Below, piece by piece: positions 44,470-54,564 of a stretch of 64,000 nucleotides of DNA. The DNA comes from Azorinus chamasolen. Taxonomy: Eukaryota > Mollusca > Bivalvia > Cardiida > Solecurtidae. Position numbers and translations under genes: made by a program. The notes under the pieces are model-generated. The model had not been told where the DNA came from. It did not search any database and saw nothing but the letters and a program-made list of their open reading frames with translations. The DNA lies in contig OY755236.1 of the NCBI GenBank assembly GCA_963576725.1, positions 69,224,379-69,288,378 on the forward strand, in the 5' to 3' direction. The stretch's first letter is position 1, and the number at the start of each line of letters is the position of its first letter.

Positions 44470-44685
44470 TCCCTTTGTAAGAGGAACACTACAGTATACA
44501 GGCATTTGCAAACAGTGTAGACCAAGATCAGAGGGCTCATGAAACAGCCCACTGATCAGGGTCTGCACTAGTACTGTTTGTCATTCAAAATCCTCAAGTA
44601 AGTTATACCCTTTCACACTGAATAGACTCTCCTGTTAAACTATAACGGACCATTTCACTTTGAGCATTTAGCATTCAAAGGACTA
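44470..44685 (+). mobile_element. TTAA-5 MITE, termini eroded
   Basis: ggcatttgcaaacagtgtag, tgtttgtcattcaaaatcct, ataccctttcacactgaata, tagcattcaaagg. Confidence 0.65.
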
Positions 44686-44867
44686 TGGTGTGGGACGGCA
44701 GGTGATGACACATTTCCTACCATAGGGACAGCAGGTGATGACATTTCATATCAGTTTGGAATTCAGATCACAAATCAAGTAAATTGACATCTCAAAAGCA
44801 TCCAAGCAGTTTAAAACTCTGATTGTGATTTTGATTTTGAATCAAAATACTTCTGGCAGAATGCATC

Positions 44868-45183
44868 AACCCTTTGCCTCATAAAGACGAATATTTACAT
44901 ACAGTAAAACCCCACCAATGCAACCACCAATGGGCATAATTCTGGGTGACAGAGACAGGTGGTAGCTTACTGCAGGATGGAAGTTATACAGAAAGTTCCT
45001 AGCTCCTATAGGAACTTTCTGCATAACTTTCATCCTGCATTAAGCAGCCACCTGCTTATAAAGACAGAATTGTTCATTCATTAAGTGGTCACATTAGAGG
45101 GGTTCTACTGTATTTGCAAACAGAGTAGACCCAGATCAGACAGTCATTATTTCTTGTATGAATATTCATGAGGCAAAAGGTTA
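44868..45183 (-). mobile_element. TTAA-2 host of a TA-1 insertion, core deleted
   Basis: tcaaccctttgcctcataaa at the left; after the insert tttgcaaacagagtagaccc, then directly gtcattatttcttgtatgaatattcatgaggcaaaaggttaa. Confidence 0.65.
44902..45110. mobile_element. TA-1 MITE with TA duplication
   Basis: CAGTAAAACCCCACCAATGC to gaggggttctactg, TA on both sides. The apex reads gttcctagctcctataggaac. Confidence 0.9.
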
Positions 45184-45448
45184 ACTACACCATTATTGTA
45201 TCAGGTAAATGGTTGTGATGACAACACTTTGTATTTTGAGTGATAGTTGTACATGTATATAATGCAATGCAAACAGTAAAGAAATTTTGCATAATGGTAA
45301 ACAATAGTCTGGTGGAAAGTTACATGAAACTTATAATGTGAATTGTTCCCTACAAAAGTAACAAAAAGGCACTCAAGACCCTCTCTTGTCTCTTAGAACA
45401 GACTGCTTAATTACCCTATACTAATTAGGTAAAAGCATAGTAAACTTT

Positions 45449-45665
45449 TCACCCTCTGAATGTTGAATTTTCAATATGGAATGAAATGATCTGTTACTGT
45501 TTAACAATATAAAGTCAATTCAGTCTGAAGGGTTGAATTTGCTTGTGCATTTTGATGACAAACAGTACAGACCCTGATCAGAGGGCTCAGCTAGGAGGCC
45601 TCTGATCTGGGTCTACACTATTTGCAGATGACAGAACACATATGTCCCACAATTCAAAGGGTTAA
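45449..45665 (-). mobile_element. TTAA-5 MITE
   Basis: tcaccctctgaatgttgaat, core 45560-45628, right end acaattcaaagggttaa. Confidence 0.7.
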
Positions 45666-45764
45666 ACGCTTTGAACAAAAAGTTTTCTTTTGTCTACATT
45701 TTCATCAGCTTCGGAAGTTATCACAGTATTTTTCTTCTATTTCTTATAAAAATATCTACATGTT

Positions 45765-45826
45765 GGTAACCCTTAAAAATATCTACATATTGGTAACCTA
45801 AAAATATCTACATATTGGTAACCTTT
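45765..45826 (+). repeat. 22-bp direct repeat, three units
   Basis: aaaatatctacatattggta followed by acc, three near-identical times. Confidence 0.85.
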
Positions 45827-46000
45827 AACATTCTACTTCATGATTATTCATGTAAGAATTAATGACATCATCAATTATAGTAATCAGATTAATTTTTATA
45901 ATGGAAATAATGAGTAACAGAAATGTTTAACAATAGCAGAAACTGTAGAATCAGGTGCTTATTATTTCATAAGCAGACCCTAATCTGGAGTTACTCTGTA
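45827..46000 (+). mobile_element. TTAA-2 copy with reduced core
   Basis: taacattctacttcatgatt to ctgtagaatcaggtgcttat, then a core cut down to gcagaccctaatctggagtt. Confidence 0.6.
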
Positions 46001-46432
46001 TAACCCTTTACTGTATAAATACAGTAAAACCTCTCTATAACAACCACTAAATAACATCAAGTATTATTTGTTAAAGGCAGGTGGATGCTTAAAGCAAGGT
46101 GAAAGTAAAACAGAACGCTCCTATAGGAGTGTTCTGTTTTACTTTCACCTTGCTTTAAGCAGCCATCTGCCCAAAATACCAAATAATTAACACACTTTAG
46201 TGGTCATTATAGAGAGGTTTACTGTACGCCTTTCTAAGCCTTTGCAAACAGAGAAGACCCAGATCAAGGTTTACTCTGTTTGCTTATGACATAATACAGA
46301 CCATCTCATTGTACAGTTTATGCCTTAATGACCAGAAATTCCTGTGCTCAGATGCCACTATAAAACATAATACAATTAATATTCACGATCTCATTATTCC
46401 CGACATAAATATTCATGAAGTAAAGGGTTTAA
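45999..46432 (-). mobile_element. TTAA-2 host of a TA-1 insertion
   Basis: taaccctttactgtataaata | cgcctttctaagcctttgca: the TA-1 element sits exactly at the TA of the consensus aaatacgcctttct. The core's apex is deleted (cagatcaaggtttactc). Right end aagtaaagggtttaa. Confidence 0.8.
46022..46224. mobile_element. TA-1 MITE with TA duplication
   Basis: CAGTAAAACCTCTCTATAAC to tatagagaggtttactg, inner palindrome gtgaaagtaaaacagaacgc with a ctcctataggagtg apex. Confidence 0.95.
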
Positions 46433-46524
46433 AAGGCATTAAAAGGCATCGATTAAATATCACTGAATGCTTGGCATGCGGCTGTCTGGCTGTTAACAGG
46501 TAGTTTGTTTACACTCTAAGACAT

Positions 46525-46716
46525 TTAACCCTTCCAATGCTGAATTTTCAAATGGACTCTTCCAAAATTCAAACAGGTCATGTTCAAGGTGAATTTTTAG
46601 GGATTTTTCAGAAGAAAAGTTTAACATGACAAACAATGCAGATCCTTTAGGAGCCCTCTCATCTGGGTCTACAGTTTGTAAAGGGCATGAGTGACTCGTG
46701 TCTCGCACAGTAATTC
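46525..46716 (-). mobile_element. TTAA-6 MITE
   Basis: TTAACCCTTCCAATGCTGAA; attttcagaagaaaagttta; core reduced (gatcctttaggagccctctc); right end tctcgcacagtaatt. Confidence 0.65.
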
Positions 46717-46739
46717 TTTACCAGACAGAGATCCAATTT

Positions 46740-46889
46740 GATGCATTTGCAAACAGAGTAGACCAAGATAAAGCTCCTGTAGTATACTACGTAGGTTTTG
46801 TCTGATAGGGTCTGCTCTGTTAGCTTATGAAATAATACAGATAGGATTCTACAGATTCTTTCATAGCCAAACATTCACTTATAAGTAAC
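46740..46889 (-). mobile_element. TTAA-2 partial copy
   Basis: gcatttgcaaacagagtaga, apex altered (tgtagtatactacgtagg), gcttatgaaataatacagat. Confidence 0.55.
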
Positions 46890-47131
46890 TTAACCCTGTT
46901 CTATGTTTATTACGAATTTCAATACCTGATTATTCATGGACAAAATAGTTAAAATGAAATATGGAAGGTGGAACTTTGTAGCCATTTTAGAAAGTATAGA
47001 CACAGACCTTTGAAATTCTATTAGCAAACAGAGTAGACCCTGATCAGACGGCTCCTCTAGGAGCCATCTGATCTGGGTCTACTCTGTTTGCAAATGTGTG
47101 AAAACACGTTTATATGAGGGAAAGGGTTTAA
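46890..47131 (+). mobile_element. TTAA-1 MITE
   Basis: TTAACCCTGTTCTATGTTTA to gagggaaagggtttaa, core 47022-47092. Confidence 0.85.
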
Positions 47132-47463
47132 TAAATGCCATTACCGTATATAATTGCATGGTCATAGTGAAAGCGAGACCTTAAGTCAGGGTGGTGTTTT
47201 GACCATCAGATCCAAGAATTTTACCTTCACCTTTCCATATTATGACAACCAATATTTTTCTCATTGTAACTTCTGCAGAGTTTGAGAAATTAATCACATA
47301 ACTTTTACAAGCATAAATCCTGATCATACTGCTCCTTCAGGAACCACTTGATCTGGGTCTGCACTATTTGCCTTAGCTTGTCTGTTTGAATACTTTTGGT
47401 AATTAGGGTGGATTCATCTAATGCATAACTGTCTTCAATATTGATCTGATGTCAAACTAACTT
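47132..47463. other. No gene; one core remnant
   Basis: A short core (aagcataaatcctgatcatactgctccttcaggaacc) at about 47309-47370. Otherwise unique. Confidence 0.4.
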
Positions 47464-47696
47464 TTAACCCTCTCCTCCATAAATATTCATGTCAGAAATA
47501 ATGACATCATGAATATTAATTAGATTAATTGTTAACGGCAGAATTGACACAGGATATTTTGTAAATGGCAGTAACTGTTAAATCATATTATACAGTATAT
47601 CATAAGCAAACAGAGTAGATCTACAGGAGCCACCTGATCTGGATCTACTCTGTTTGCAAAGGTGAAGAAAGGCATATTCATGGAGGAAAGGGTTAA
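47464..47696 (+). mobile_element. TTAA-2 MITE
   Basis: TTAACCCTCTCCTCCATAAA to atggaggaaagggttaa; left core arm shortened (agagtagatctacaggagcc). Confidence 0.8.
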
Positions 47697-47714
47697 GATA
47701 TTCTTTGATTTAAA

Positions 47715-47843
47715 TCTAAAGATCTGATTCTACATTTTCGGCCAAGGCAAAAAATTCCCTTGTTTGTTGTATCATTATGAAACTTCAGCTTATTCATGAT
47801 GTCCTTATTTCACATGTGAATTTCATAAGGTACAGGGTTAAAA
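47715..47843 (-). mobile_element. TTAA-2 right part
   Basis: aaagatctgattctacattttcgg to ataaggtacagggttaa; core missing. Confidence 0.6.
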
Positions 47844-48080
47844 ATGTTTGCAATTAATAATAAACAAATAATAACAATAAATATTTCCCAACTACTACTA
47901 ATAAGGAGCCATTTGATCAGTCTACACTATTTGCTACAATGTCAGTCTAATTTAAAGTTATCAAAAAGGTACCTAATTGACTTATTCAGCTTAACAAACA
48001 GATGGAGTGGGGAGATGGGGTTTATAAATACTTAGAATAATTTTGGGTATCTCAAAGAAAGCACTCATATCCAGTTGAAT

Positions 48081-48738
48081 GTGAATTAATTGTTCTACTG
48101 ATGTTATTCTGGTAAATAGCTCAATTTATATTGTTCTTCTGGTTATATTCTGGCAAGCATCTTGATCTATATTGTTGCATCTTGATCTATATTGTTCTAC
48201 TGACGAAACTGGTAAGTAGCTTGATCTATATTGTTGCATCTTGATCTATATTGTTGCATATTGATCTATAATGTTCTAATGATGATGTTCTGGTAAGTAG
48301 CTTGATCTATATTGTTCTCCTGATATTCTGATGATTTCAGTATTTGAATATATTAAAATCTCTCTAAACCGGAATTCTAGTACATGTAGAGAAGAATTTA
48401 GTTAAATGTGAATTAATTGTTCTACTGATGATATTCTGGTAAATAGCTCAATTTATATTGTTCTTCTGGTTATATTCTGGCAAGCATCTTGATCTATATT
48501 GTTGCATCTTGATCTATATTGTTCTACTGATGAAACTCTGGTAAGTAGCTTGATCTATATTGTTCTACTGATGAAACTCTGGTAAGTAGCTTGATCTATA
48601 TTGTTCTACTGATGAAACTCTGGTAAGTAGCTCGATTTATATTGTTCTTCTGTTGATATTCTGATGATTTCAGTATTTGAATATATAAAATCTCTCTAAA
48701 CCGGAATTCTAGTACATGTAGAGAAGAATTTAGATACT
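48081..48738 (+). repeat. 329-bp tandem duplication carrying a TA-1 end
   Basis: gtgaattaattgttctactg begins at 48081 and again at 48410. Each unit holds a short-period repeat (cttgatctatattgttctac, about 33-41 bp) and ends with taaaatctctctaaaccgga..tacatgtagagaagaattta, the left end of the TA-1 copy that follows. Only the second unit leads into the full TA-1. Confidence 0.85.
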
Positions 48739-48892
48739 TTTAGGCAGGTGGCTGCTTAATGCAGGGTGAAAGTCATGCAGAAAGCTCCTCTGGGAGATTT
48801 CTGCATGACTTTCATCCTGCATTAAACTGCCCCCTGTCTCACAGACCAATATTTATACCAAATTTAATGTCTGATTTAGCGATGTTTTACTG
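48684..48892. mobile_element. TA-1 MITE
   Basis: Left end eroded (aaaatctctctaaaccggaa), inner palindrome gtgaaagtcatgcagaaagc, right end gcgatgttttactg followed by TA. Confidence 0.75.
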
Positions 48893-49011
48893 TACAACCC
48901 TTATCTACATGGCTCCAATAGTTTTCTGCTTCTAGTAAATAAATGAACGTACAGACAACCATTCTTACTCATTCTAACGCCTTTGCAAACAGAACAGAGC
49001 ACATCTTTTTT

Positions 49012-49275
49012 TTAACCCATTCCCTGTTTTATATTTATTCCAAACATCAATACCTACTGAATATTCATAGAAAGATATTCATGGAAAGAATAGTTATAAT
49101 GAAATATGGTAGGTGGAAGATTGTAGCCATTTTAGATAGAAACTAAAGAAACTGATCTATCAAATTCAATTAGCAACAGAGCAGACCCTGATCTAACGAC
49201 TCCTACAGGAGCCATTTGATCTGGATCTACTACTCTGTTTGCAAATATATAAAGGTATATAAAGGAAAAGGTTAA
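49012..49275 (+). mobile_element. TTAA-1 MITE
   Basis: TTAACCCATTCCCTGTTTTA to aaggaaaaggttaa, core 49172-49243. A small duplication (atattcatagaaagatattcatggaaag) lies in the left arm. Confidence 0.8.
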
Positions 49276-49481
49276 CCCTTTCCTTCACATAAATGTGTTT
49301 TCACGCATTTGCAGAGTAGATCAGGGTCTGCTCTGTTTGCCAGTGGAATTTGATAGATCTATCTCTTTACTTTCTAAAATAGCTAGTGTTACTCCTTGCC
49401 TATTTCTTTATAACTATTTTGACCATGAATATTCAGTAGATATTGAAATATGAAATAAACATAGATCAGGGAAAAGGTTAA
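49272..49481 (-). mobile_element. TTAA-1 MITE sharing its TTAA with the previous copy
   Basis: TTAACCCTTTCCTTCACATA to gatcagggaaaaggttaa. The left core arm is deleted (gcatttgcagagtagatcaggg). The two copies form a roughly 470-bp inverted pair around one TTAA. Confidence 0.8.
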
Positions 49482-49556
49482 GTGAAATAAAGGAAGACTT
49501 TCAGAATAGCACCAGATGACAATTCAGGTGAGAACTTTTGGAAAGCGACAAACAAT

Positions 49557-49736
49557 TGGCCTGACATTTGCAAACAGTATAGACCCCGATAAGAGGAGTC
49601 CTCTGACCAGACTCTACACTGTTTGGCATTCAAAATCCTCCATTAATTTTTAACTTTTTAATACTGGATGGTTTTGTACAATTAAATACTGATGGGTCAA
49701 TGAGTCATCCATTTTGAACATTCGGTATTCAAAAGG
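49557..49736 (+). mobile_element. TTAA-5 MITE, eroded
   Basis: acatttgcaaacagtataga, tttggcattcaaaatcctcc, cattttgaacattcggtatt. Confidence 0.6.
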
Positions 49737-49847
49737 CTACTAGTGCTAAGATCTCCTCTTTTCAGAATTTACAAACTATCAACTTGTTAACCAATAACAG
49801 AAAATATAAAGAACAGCAATGATTTCCAAAGATGTAATGATGCTTAC

Positions 49848-49972
49848 CGTTTAAAAGATCCTCTTCTTGGCAGCACAAGCCCTCTCTGTTTCTTTTTCTT
49901 TAACAAACTTAATAAATAAGTAATCACTCGACAGGCTGTTCGAAATTTCATTTTCTGACCTACGATAACCAT
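49848..49972 (-). CDS. Candidate first coding exon, unknown protein
   Basis: On the minus strand an ATG at 49972 opens 41 codons plus two bases and meets a donor-like CG|GTAAGC at 49847. Unspliced, the frame stops one codon later (CGG TAA), so splicing is needed for a longer product. An in-frame TAA lies 27 bases upstream of the ATG. The peptide begins MVIVGQKMKF, then has a hydrophobic patch VITYLLSLL, then KKKKQR and LPRRGSFKR; RRGS fits a basophilic kinase consensus. I recognise no family. It lies in about 1.0 kb free of recognisable MITEs, unlike nearly all of the window. If real, the gene runs leftwards and the sequence below 49.8 kb would be its first intron. A chance short ORF beside a chance donor remains possible. 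Confidence 0.4.
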
Positions 49973-50130
49973 TTGTGCAAGCTTATTTGTAGATGTCGAT
50001 ACTTAATTTGCCTTTCTCTCTACGATCTCCTTGAAATGTCTGAGATTCACCTGAGACCCCTAGCTGTTGACACTAACAGTGCAGCGTCCAATAATTCATT
50101 CAATTAGCAGCAGACAGATCAACTATATTG

Positions 50131-50138
50131 GTATATAG
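50131..50138 (-). promoter_or_regulatory. Possible TATA box for the candidate exon
   Basis: On the minus strand the sequence reads ctatatac, about 160 bases upstream of the ATG at 49972. AT-rich DNA makes such matches common; it is reported only because of its position. A short upstream frame starts at about 50099 and stops at tag near 50075. Confidence 0.2.
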
Positions 50139-50725
50139 ATTTAAAGAAACAGTTTTCAAACCACAGACAGTTTGAATTTCAAATAAATATCTACTTACAT
50201 TTATGTCACTCCTAAAATGTTTAACGTTTTACAACTTTACAAACCTTTTCAATAATATCAAATTCCACACATATATTCTGTATTAAATTTTGGTCATACA
50301 CAACCTGTATGTTGTAATGTCACATACAAAGTTTAAAAGTTTGTTTAAATACAAATTGCATGGTTTTTAATATGGAACATTAAATTTTATTAGTTATGTA
50401 ACTACAGAATAAACCAGCTTGTTACAAAAGCTACTGCAGTAATGCTACATGTTGCACAAAACTTTGATCAGACGCAATCTGACACTAAATCAACACTGAG
50501 GCAATCTCATCCACAGTGACAGTGTTCCGTGTTTGAGACATGTAATGACAATATATAGTTATTGGAACCACGGCATAGCAACACCTTTATGATACTGGAC
50601 AAAGTTTCTACTACTCATTTGATGCCCACTCTGTCTAAATAATTACTAATCTGCTTTTCCGTACAAAGTATACAATCTGAAACAGACTGGATTCTAACGA
50701 GACATCTCTAGCACTTTGTATCTCA
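50139..50725. other. MITE-free unique sequence upstream of the candidate exon
   Basis: No hairpin MITE, tandem repeat or long frame. It is the upstream part of the longest MITE-free stretch in this part of the window (about 49740-50725). Confidence 0.5.
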
Positions 50726-50899
50726 TTAACACTTTTACTGCCAATTTTTGCAATGCATAATCTGTTATCTGCTTCATTTTTTTAATATATTTTTTTCAAA
50801 ATACATAATCACAGAAACAAGCGGTTTGGATCCTGAAGATGTCCAAACTTTTTGCATAGGTAATCACAGATCACTGCCACAAGCAGCAAAAGATTTACC
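50726..50899. mobile_element. TTAA-7 MITE, eroded right end
   Basis: TTAACACTTTTACTGCCAAT at the left; agcggtttggatcctgaaga and tttttgcataggtaatcaca; right end cagcaaaagatttacc. Confidence 0.55.
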
Positions 50900-50907
50900 A
50901 CGTCAGA

Positions 50908-51066
50908 GGTCCAGATAAGATGAGTAAATTAAAATATTTTCAAGATTAACTTCCTTATTTCTCCATCAAACCCTATGTTGAGACCACTCTTTAGAATTGT
51001 CTCAAAGAGAAGATTCTAAAGAGTGGTCACAACATAGGGTTTGGTGGAGAAAGGACAATTCTGTTG
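50908..51066. mobile_element. HP-3 hairpin MITE
   Basis: GGTCCAGATAAGATGAGTAA at the left; arms ttccttatttctccatcaaaccctatgttg and complement with apex tctcaaagagaaga. Confidence 0.75.
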
Positions 51067-51137
51067 CTTGGTACACTTATTATCCTACGTATTTGGACAC
51101 AAAATCTCCTCTCCACATGTGTTTAACCCCTGCATGT

Positions 51138-51367
51138 TTAACCCATTACCTCATAGGCTATTTTTAGATACAACCGCTTTGAATAAATCTACCGAAAAGG
51201 AGCATTAACTAGAGAAAAGGATTTTTTTTAGAATTTTGTAGTTTGAAACCATTGTGATAAATAGAGCATTTGCTCCTATAGGAGCAAATTCTCTATTTAT
51301 CACAATGGTTTCACCAAGTGACTTTTACAGGGTTGTCAAAAGTCGTCAATATCAGGGAATGGGTTAA
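51138..51367 (+). mobile_element. TTAA-3 MITE
   Basis: TTAACCCATTACCTCATAGG to cagggaatgggttaa; hairpin 51245-51312 with gctcctataggagc apex. Confidence 0.9.
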
Positions 51368-51399
51368 TATTCAGAAAGAAATAATGACATCATGAATAT

Positions 51400-51649
51400 T
51401 TAACCCTTTCCTCCATGAATATTTATGTAAGAAATAATGACATGAGTATTAAATAGATTTATTGTTATAAAAACATATTAGACACTGAATGTTTTGGTCA
51501 TGGCAGAAACTGTGGAATCATATCTATATTATATCATAAGCAAACAGAGCAGACCCTGATCAGACGGCTCCAATAAGAGCCATCTGATATGGGTCTACTC
51601 TGTTTGCATTGAAGGCATATAAAGGCATATTTTTGGAGTAAAGGGTTAA
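51400..51649 (+). mobile_element. TTAA-2 MITE, full length
   Basis: 250 bp, TTAACCCTTTCCTCCATGAA to ttggagtaaagggttaa, core 51539-51608. A stub of another TTAA-2 left end (tattcagaaagaaataatga) lies between it and the TTAA-3 copy. Confidence 0.9.
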
Positions 51650-51850
51650 CAAGAGCATGGCAGGCGGGTGCCAACGCTAGTCTGTCATCATTGTCAAGAT
51701 GAACATGCCTACAAAATATGAAGGTTGTAAATGAAAAGTTGAAGTTACTGTCAATGTTAAGATTTCGGACGACGACAACAACGACGATGACGCGGATGCC
51801 GGGGTTACGACAATAGCTCGTGATTTCCTCGAAACAGACGAGCTAAAAAA
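51649..51850 (+). mobile_element. GAGCATGGCAGG-type repeat
   Basis: caagagcatggcaggcgggtgcc at the left, a GACGAC-rich tract, and cagacgagctaaaaa at the right. The layout parallels the GAGGGCC-type elements (CAAGAG start, GACGAC tract, GAGCTAAAA end), suggesting a related family about 200 bp long. Confidence 0.6.
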
Positions 51851-51904
51851 CAGGTAAGTTGAAGTGATCTCGGCTATATGGTATTACCAGTGTTTTATTT
51901 GACA

Positions 51905-52114
51905 ATAAATAAATATTTATTAGCTGAAATTTTATAAGGTTATATTTTCATGGATTTTTTTGTTTTGACAAACTGTAGAATCAGATCTAGCGCATGTCAA
52001 AAGCAAACAGAGTAGACCCTAATCAGATGGTTCCTAGGAGCCTATAGGAGCCATCTAATCTAGGTATACTCTATTTGCAAATGCATGAAAAGGTGTTTAT
52101 ATGAAGGAAAGGGT
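51905..52114 (+). mobile_element. TTAA-2 MITE, left end lost
   Basis: atttattagctgaaatttta, core 52003-52080 with a lengthened apex (ttcctaggagcctataggagcc), right end gaaggaaagggtttaa. Confidence 0.75.
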
Positions 52115-52279
52115 TTAAATAAATGCTGCATGAGTCAATTTTTGATAACCTTAAATTAGACTGTCACAGCAGCAAATAGTGTAGACTCTGATCAAAGTGT
52201 TCCTTCAGGAGCAGTTTGATCTGGGTCTGCACTATTTGCCTAAGTTTAGCTGTACAAATTTTAAATACTTGGGGTAAAT

Positions 52280-52353
52280 AGGTGTGGATCCTGATATGTC
52301 CAAACTGTTTGCATAGGTAATTGCAGATTTGTAAATGGCAGCAAAAGAGTTAA
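52280..52353. mobile_element. TTAA-7 right end
   Basis: gtgtggatcctgatatgtcc, tgtttgcataggtaattgca, ggcagcaaaagagttaa; the TTAA at 52350 was then used by the TTAA-4 copy. Confidence 0.5.
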
Positions 52354-52599
52354 CCCTTCGCTTGCTATTCGCGTCAATATACCTACCTGTAAATAGTGAA
52401 GACCTAGATGAGACAGCTCCTGCAGGAGATGTCTCATCAGGGTCTGCACTATTTACAGGTTGATTGTGCAACCAGTGCACTCCACAGCAGTGATCGCACA
52501 GCGAAATACTTGTACACAGTGAAGATATATGTAATTATACAACAGGGCATGGGTAAAGAAGGAGAAATGTATTTTAAAATTCAGCAAGCGAAGGGTTAA
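52350..52599 (+). mobile_element. TTAA-4 MITE
   Basis: 250 bp, TTAACCCTTCGCTTGCT and perfect complement AGCAAGCGAAGGGTTAA. The frames on both strands (82, 62 and 63 aa) are shadows of its hairpin. Confidence 0.95.
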
Positions 52600-52755
52600 G
52601 ATCTAAACTGCAAATATAATCATAAAAAAAAGCCAGCAGCCTATTATAGATTACTGTAATTGGCTAAAGTTTCCACTTCTCCCCTCTTTATTGATTTGTA
52701 AGGCTAAATAAGTCAGTTCAGCATTGTGTTGATAACTTTGTATAAAACTAATGTA

Positions 52756-52959
52756 CAGTAAAATCTCTCTATAACGGCCGCTAAATTGCGTTAATTATTT
52801 GGTATTTAGGGCAGGTGGCTGCTTAAAGCAAGGTGAAAGTAAAACAGAACACTCCTATAGGAGTGTTCTGTTTTACTTTCACCTTGCTTTAAGCATCCAC
52901 CTGCCTTTAACACAAAATACTTGATGTAATTTAGTGGCCGTTATAGAGAGGTTCTACTG
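52756..52959. mobile_element. TA-1 MITE, 204 bp
   Basis: CAGTAAAATCTCTCTATAAC to tatagagaggttctactg, TA at the left. Palindrome arms aaggtgaaagtaaaacagaa and complement are perfect. Confidence 0.9.
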
Positions 52960-53285
52960 CAGTAGCACATATGTAGATTCTGATCAACTTGCTACTATTT
53001 GCCTAAGTTTGTCCAGTCAAATACTCAAGGTGACACATACATGTAAACTGTAGCCAAACACTTTATCTGGCAAAATTCTCCACTAATCAAACAATTCTGT
53101 CCTGATGACGTCTCTCATCGAAAGAGTGAAAGCAAGCGGAAACTCAATCAAATTCTCATTTCCTTTCGTTCTCACAATCTGTGATATTGTATGATAATGA
53201 ACACCTCATATCATCCCTCATACCTCCAGAATTATGAAATGCTGGAACATGACTTTTTTTTGTGGGAAGTCTTAATTTCTTCACC
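52960..53285. other. No gene
   Basis: Unique sequence, with a vestigial core tail (gatcaacttgctactatttgcc) at the start. Confidence 0.4.
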
Positions 53286-53493
53286 CATAACCCTTTGCGC
53301 CATGAATAACTTTTTTAATACTTTACCCATCTGATCAGGGTGGGCTGTTTGTTCATACTATAATATAGGTACGAATTCCCACAGTTTTTGTCATGGCCAA
53401 AAATATCCTGTGTCCATGTGCTATTATAACATTAATCAAATTAATATTCATGACATTTTTTCTGATATGAATATTCATGGAGTAAAGAGTTAA
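53286..53493 (-). mobile_element. TTAA-2 MITE with deleted left core arm
   Basis: ataaccctttgcgccatgaa; atctgatcagggtgggctgt; ttttgtcatggccaaaaata; right end catggagtaaagagttaa. Confidence 0.7.
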
Positions 53494-53628
53494 TGGTACA
53501 TATATACAGGAATCAAATACTAAATGCAAGCAGTGAATGAATACTGATGATCGGCAGCCTTGCATGAATATTCATTAGGTGAGGGGTTACGTCTCAAAAC
53601 AAAGTTCATAATTATACACCCGTACTCT

Positions 53629-53843
53629 TTAACCCTTTCCTTCATAGGTTATTTTTAGACTCTACCTCTTTGAAAGAATGTACCCAAAAGGAGCATTTAC
53701 TAGAGAAAGAATTTTGTAGTTTGAAACCATTGTGATAAATAGAGCATTTGCTCCTATAGGAGCAAATGCTCTATTTATCACAATGGTTTTACAAAGTGAC
53801 TTGCAGAGTCGTCAAAAGTCGTCAATATGAGGGAATGGGTTAA
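53629..53843 (+). mobile_element. TTAA-3 MITE
   Basis: TTAACCCTTTCCTTCATAGG to gagggaatgggttaa; hairpin 53722-53789 with gctcctataggagc apex. Confidence 0.9.
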
Positions 53844-53924
53844 ACCTCTACAAGCAGTATGCAAAGCAAAGAGTGACCTTACTTGCTTTCAGTATTTGGA
53901 CAGACAAATATAGACAAATAGGGC

Positions 53925-54123
53925 AGATCCAGATCAAATGGTTCCTAAAGGAGCCGTCTGATCAGGGTCTGCTCTGTTTGCTAGAGGAATTTGAAAGATC
54001 TTTTTCTTTACTTTCTGAAATGGCTATAATGTTCAACCTTCCATATTTCATAATAACTATTTTGTCCATGAATATTCAGTGGGTACTGAAATTTGGAATA
54101 AACACAGAATATAGAAAAGGTTG
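53925..54123 (-). mobile_element. TTAA-1 MITE, left end lost
   Basis: cagatccagatcaaatggtt, ctgctctgtttgctagagga, aactattttgtccatgaata, right end atatagaaaaggttgaa. Confidence 0.7.
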
Positions 54124-54355
54124 AAGACTCAGAAATTACAGTTTTTTAATGGTGGTTCAAGACAGGTTCAGCTGTATTAAGATTTACTTTGATCATAGGC
54201 TGTCGAATTTTTGACACAATATTCCTCAAATGTGGGCGACTAAAATGATGTCCTATAATTACATAGATTCTCAGATGTTTCAACAAATGAAATGTGATTT
54301 GAATTTTCCCTGTGCATGTTTTTTCTGTCATTGTTGAAGAAACATTTTTCATAGC

Positions 54356-54558
54356 TGAACTCATTACTTGATGAATATTATATAAGAAATAATGACTTAA
54401 TGAATATTTATTAGCTGTATTTTTATAATGGTAATGAACAAGAGAGGTTTTGGCCATGATAGAAACAATGGAATCAGATTTGTATTATTCCATAAGCAAC
54501 CAACAGACCTTGATCAGACAGCTCTTACTGCATGCAGTCTGATCCGGATCTTGTATGA
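54356..54558 (+). mobile_element. TTAA-2 MITE, eroded
   Basis: tgaactcattacttgatgaa; ggttttggccatgatagaaa; core right arm changed (gcatgcagtctgatccggat). Right end lost at the minisatellite. Confidence 0.6.
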
Positions 54559-54564
54559 AGGCTC

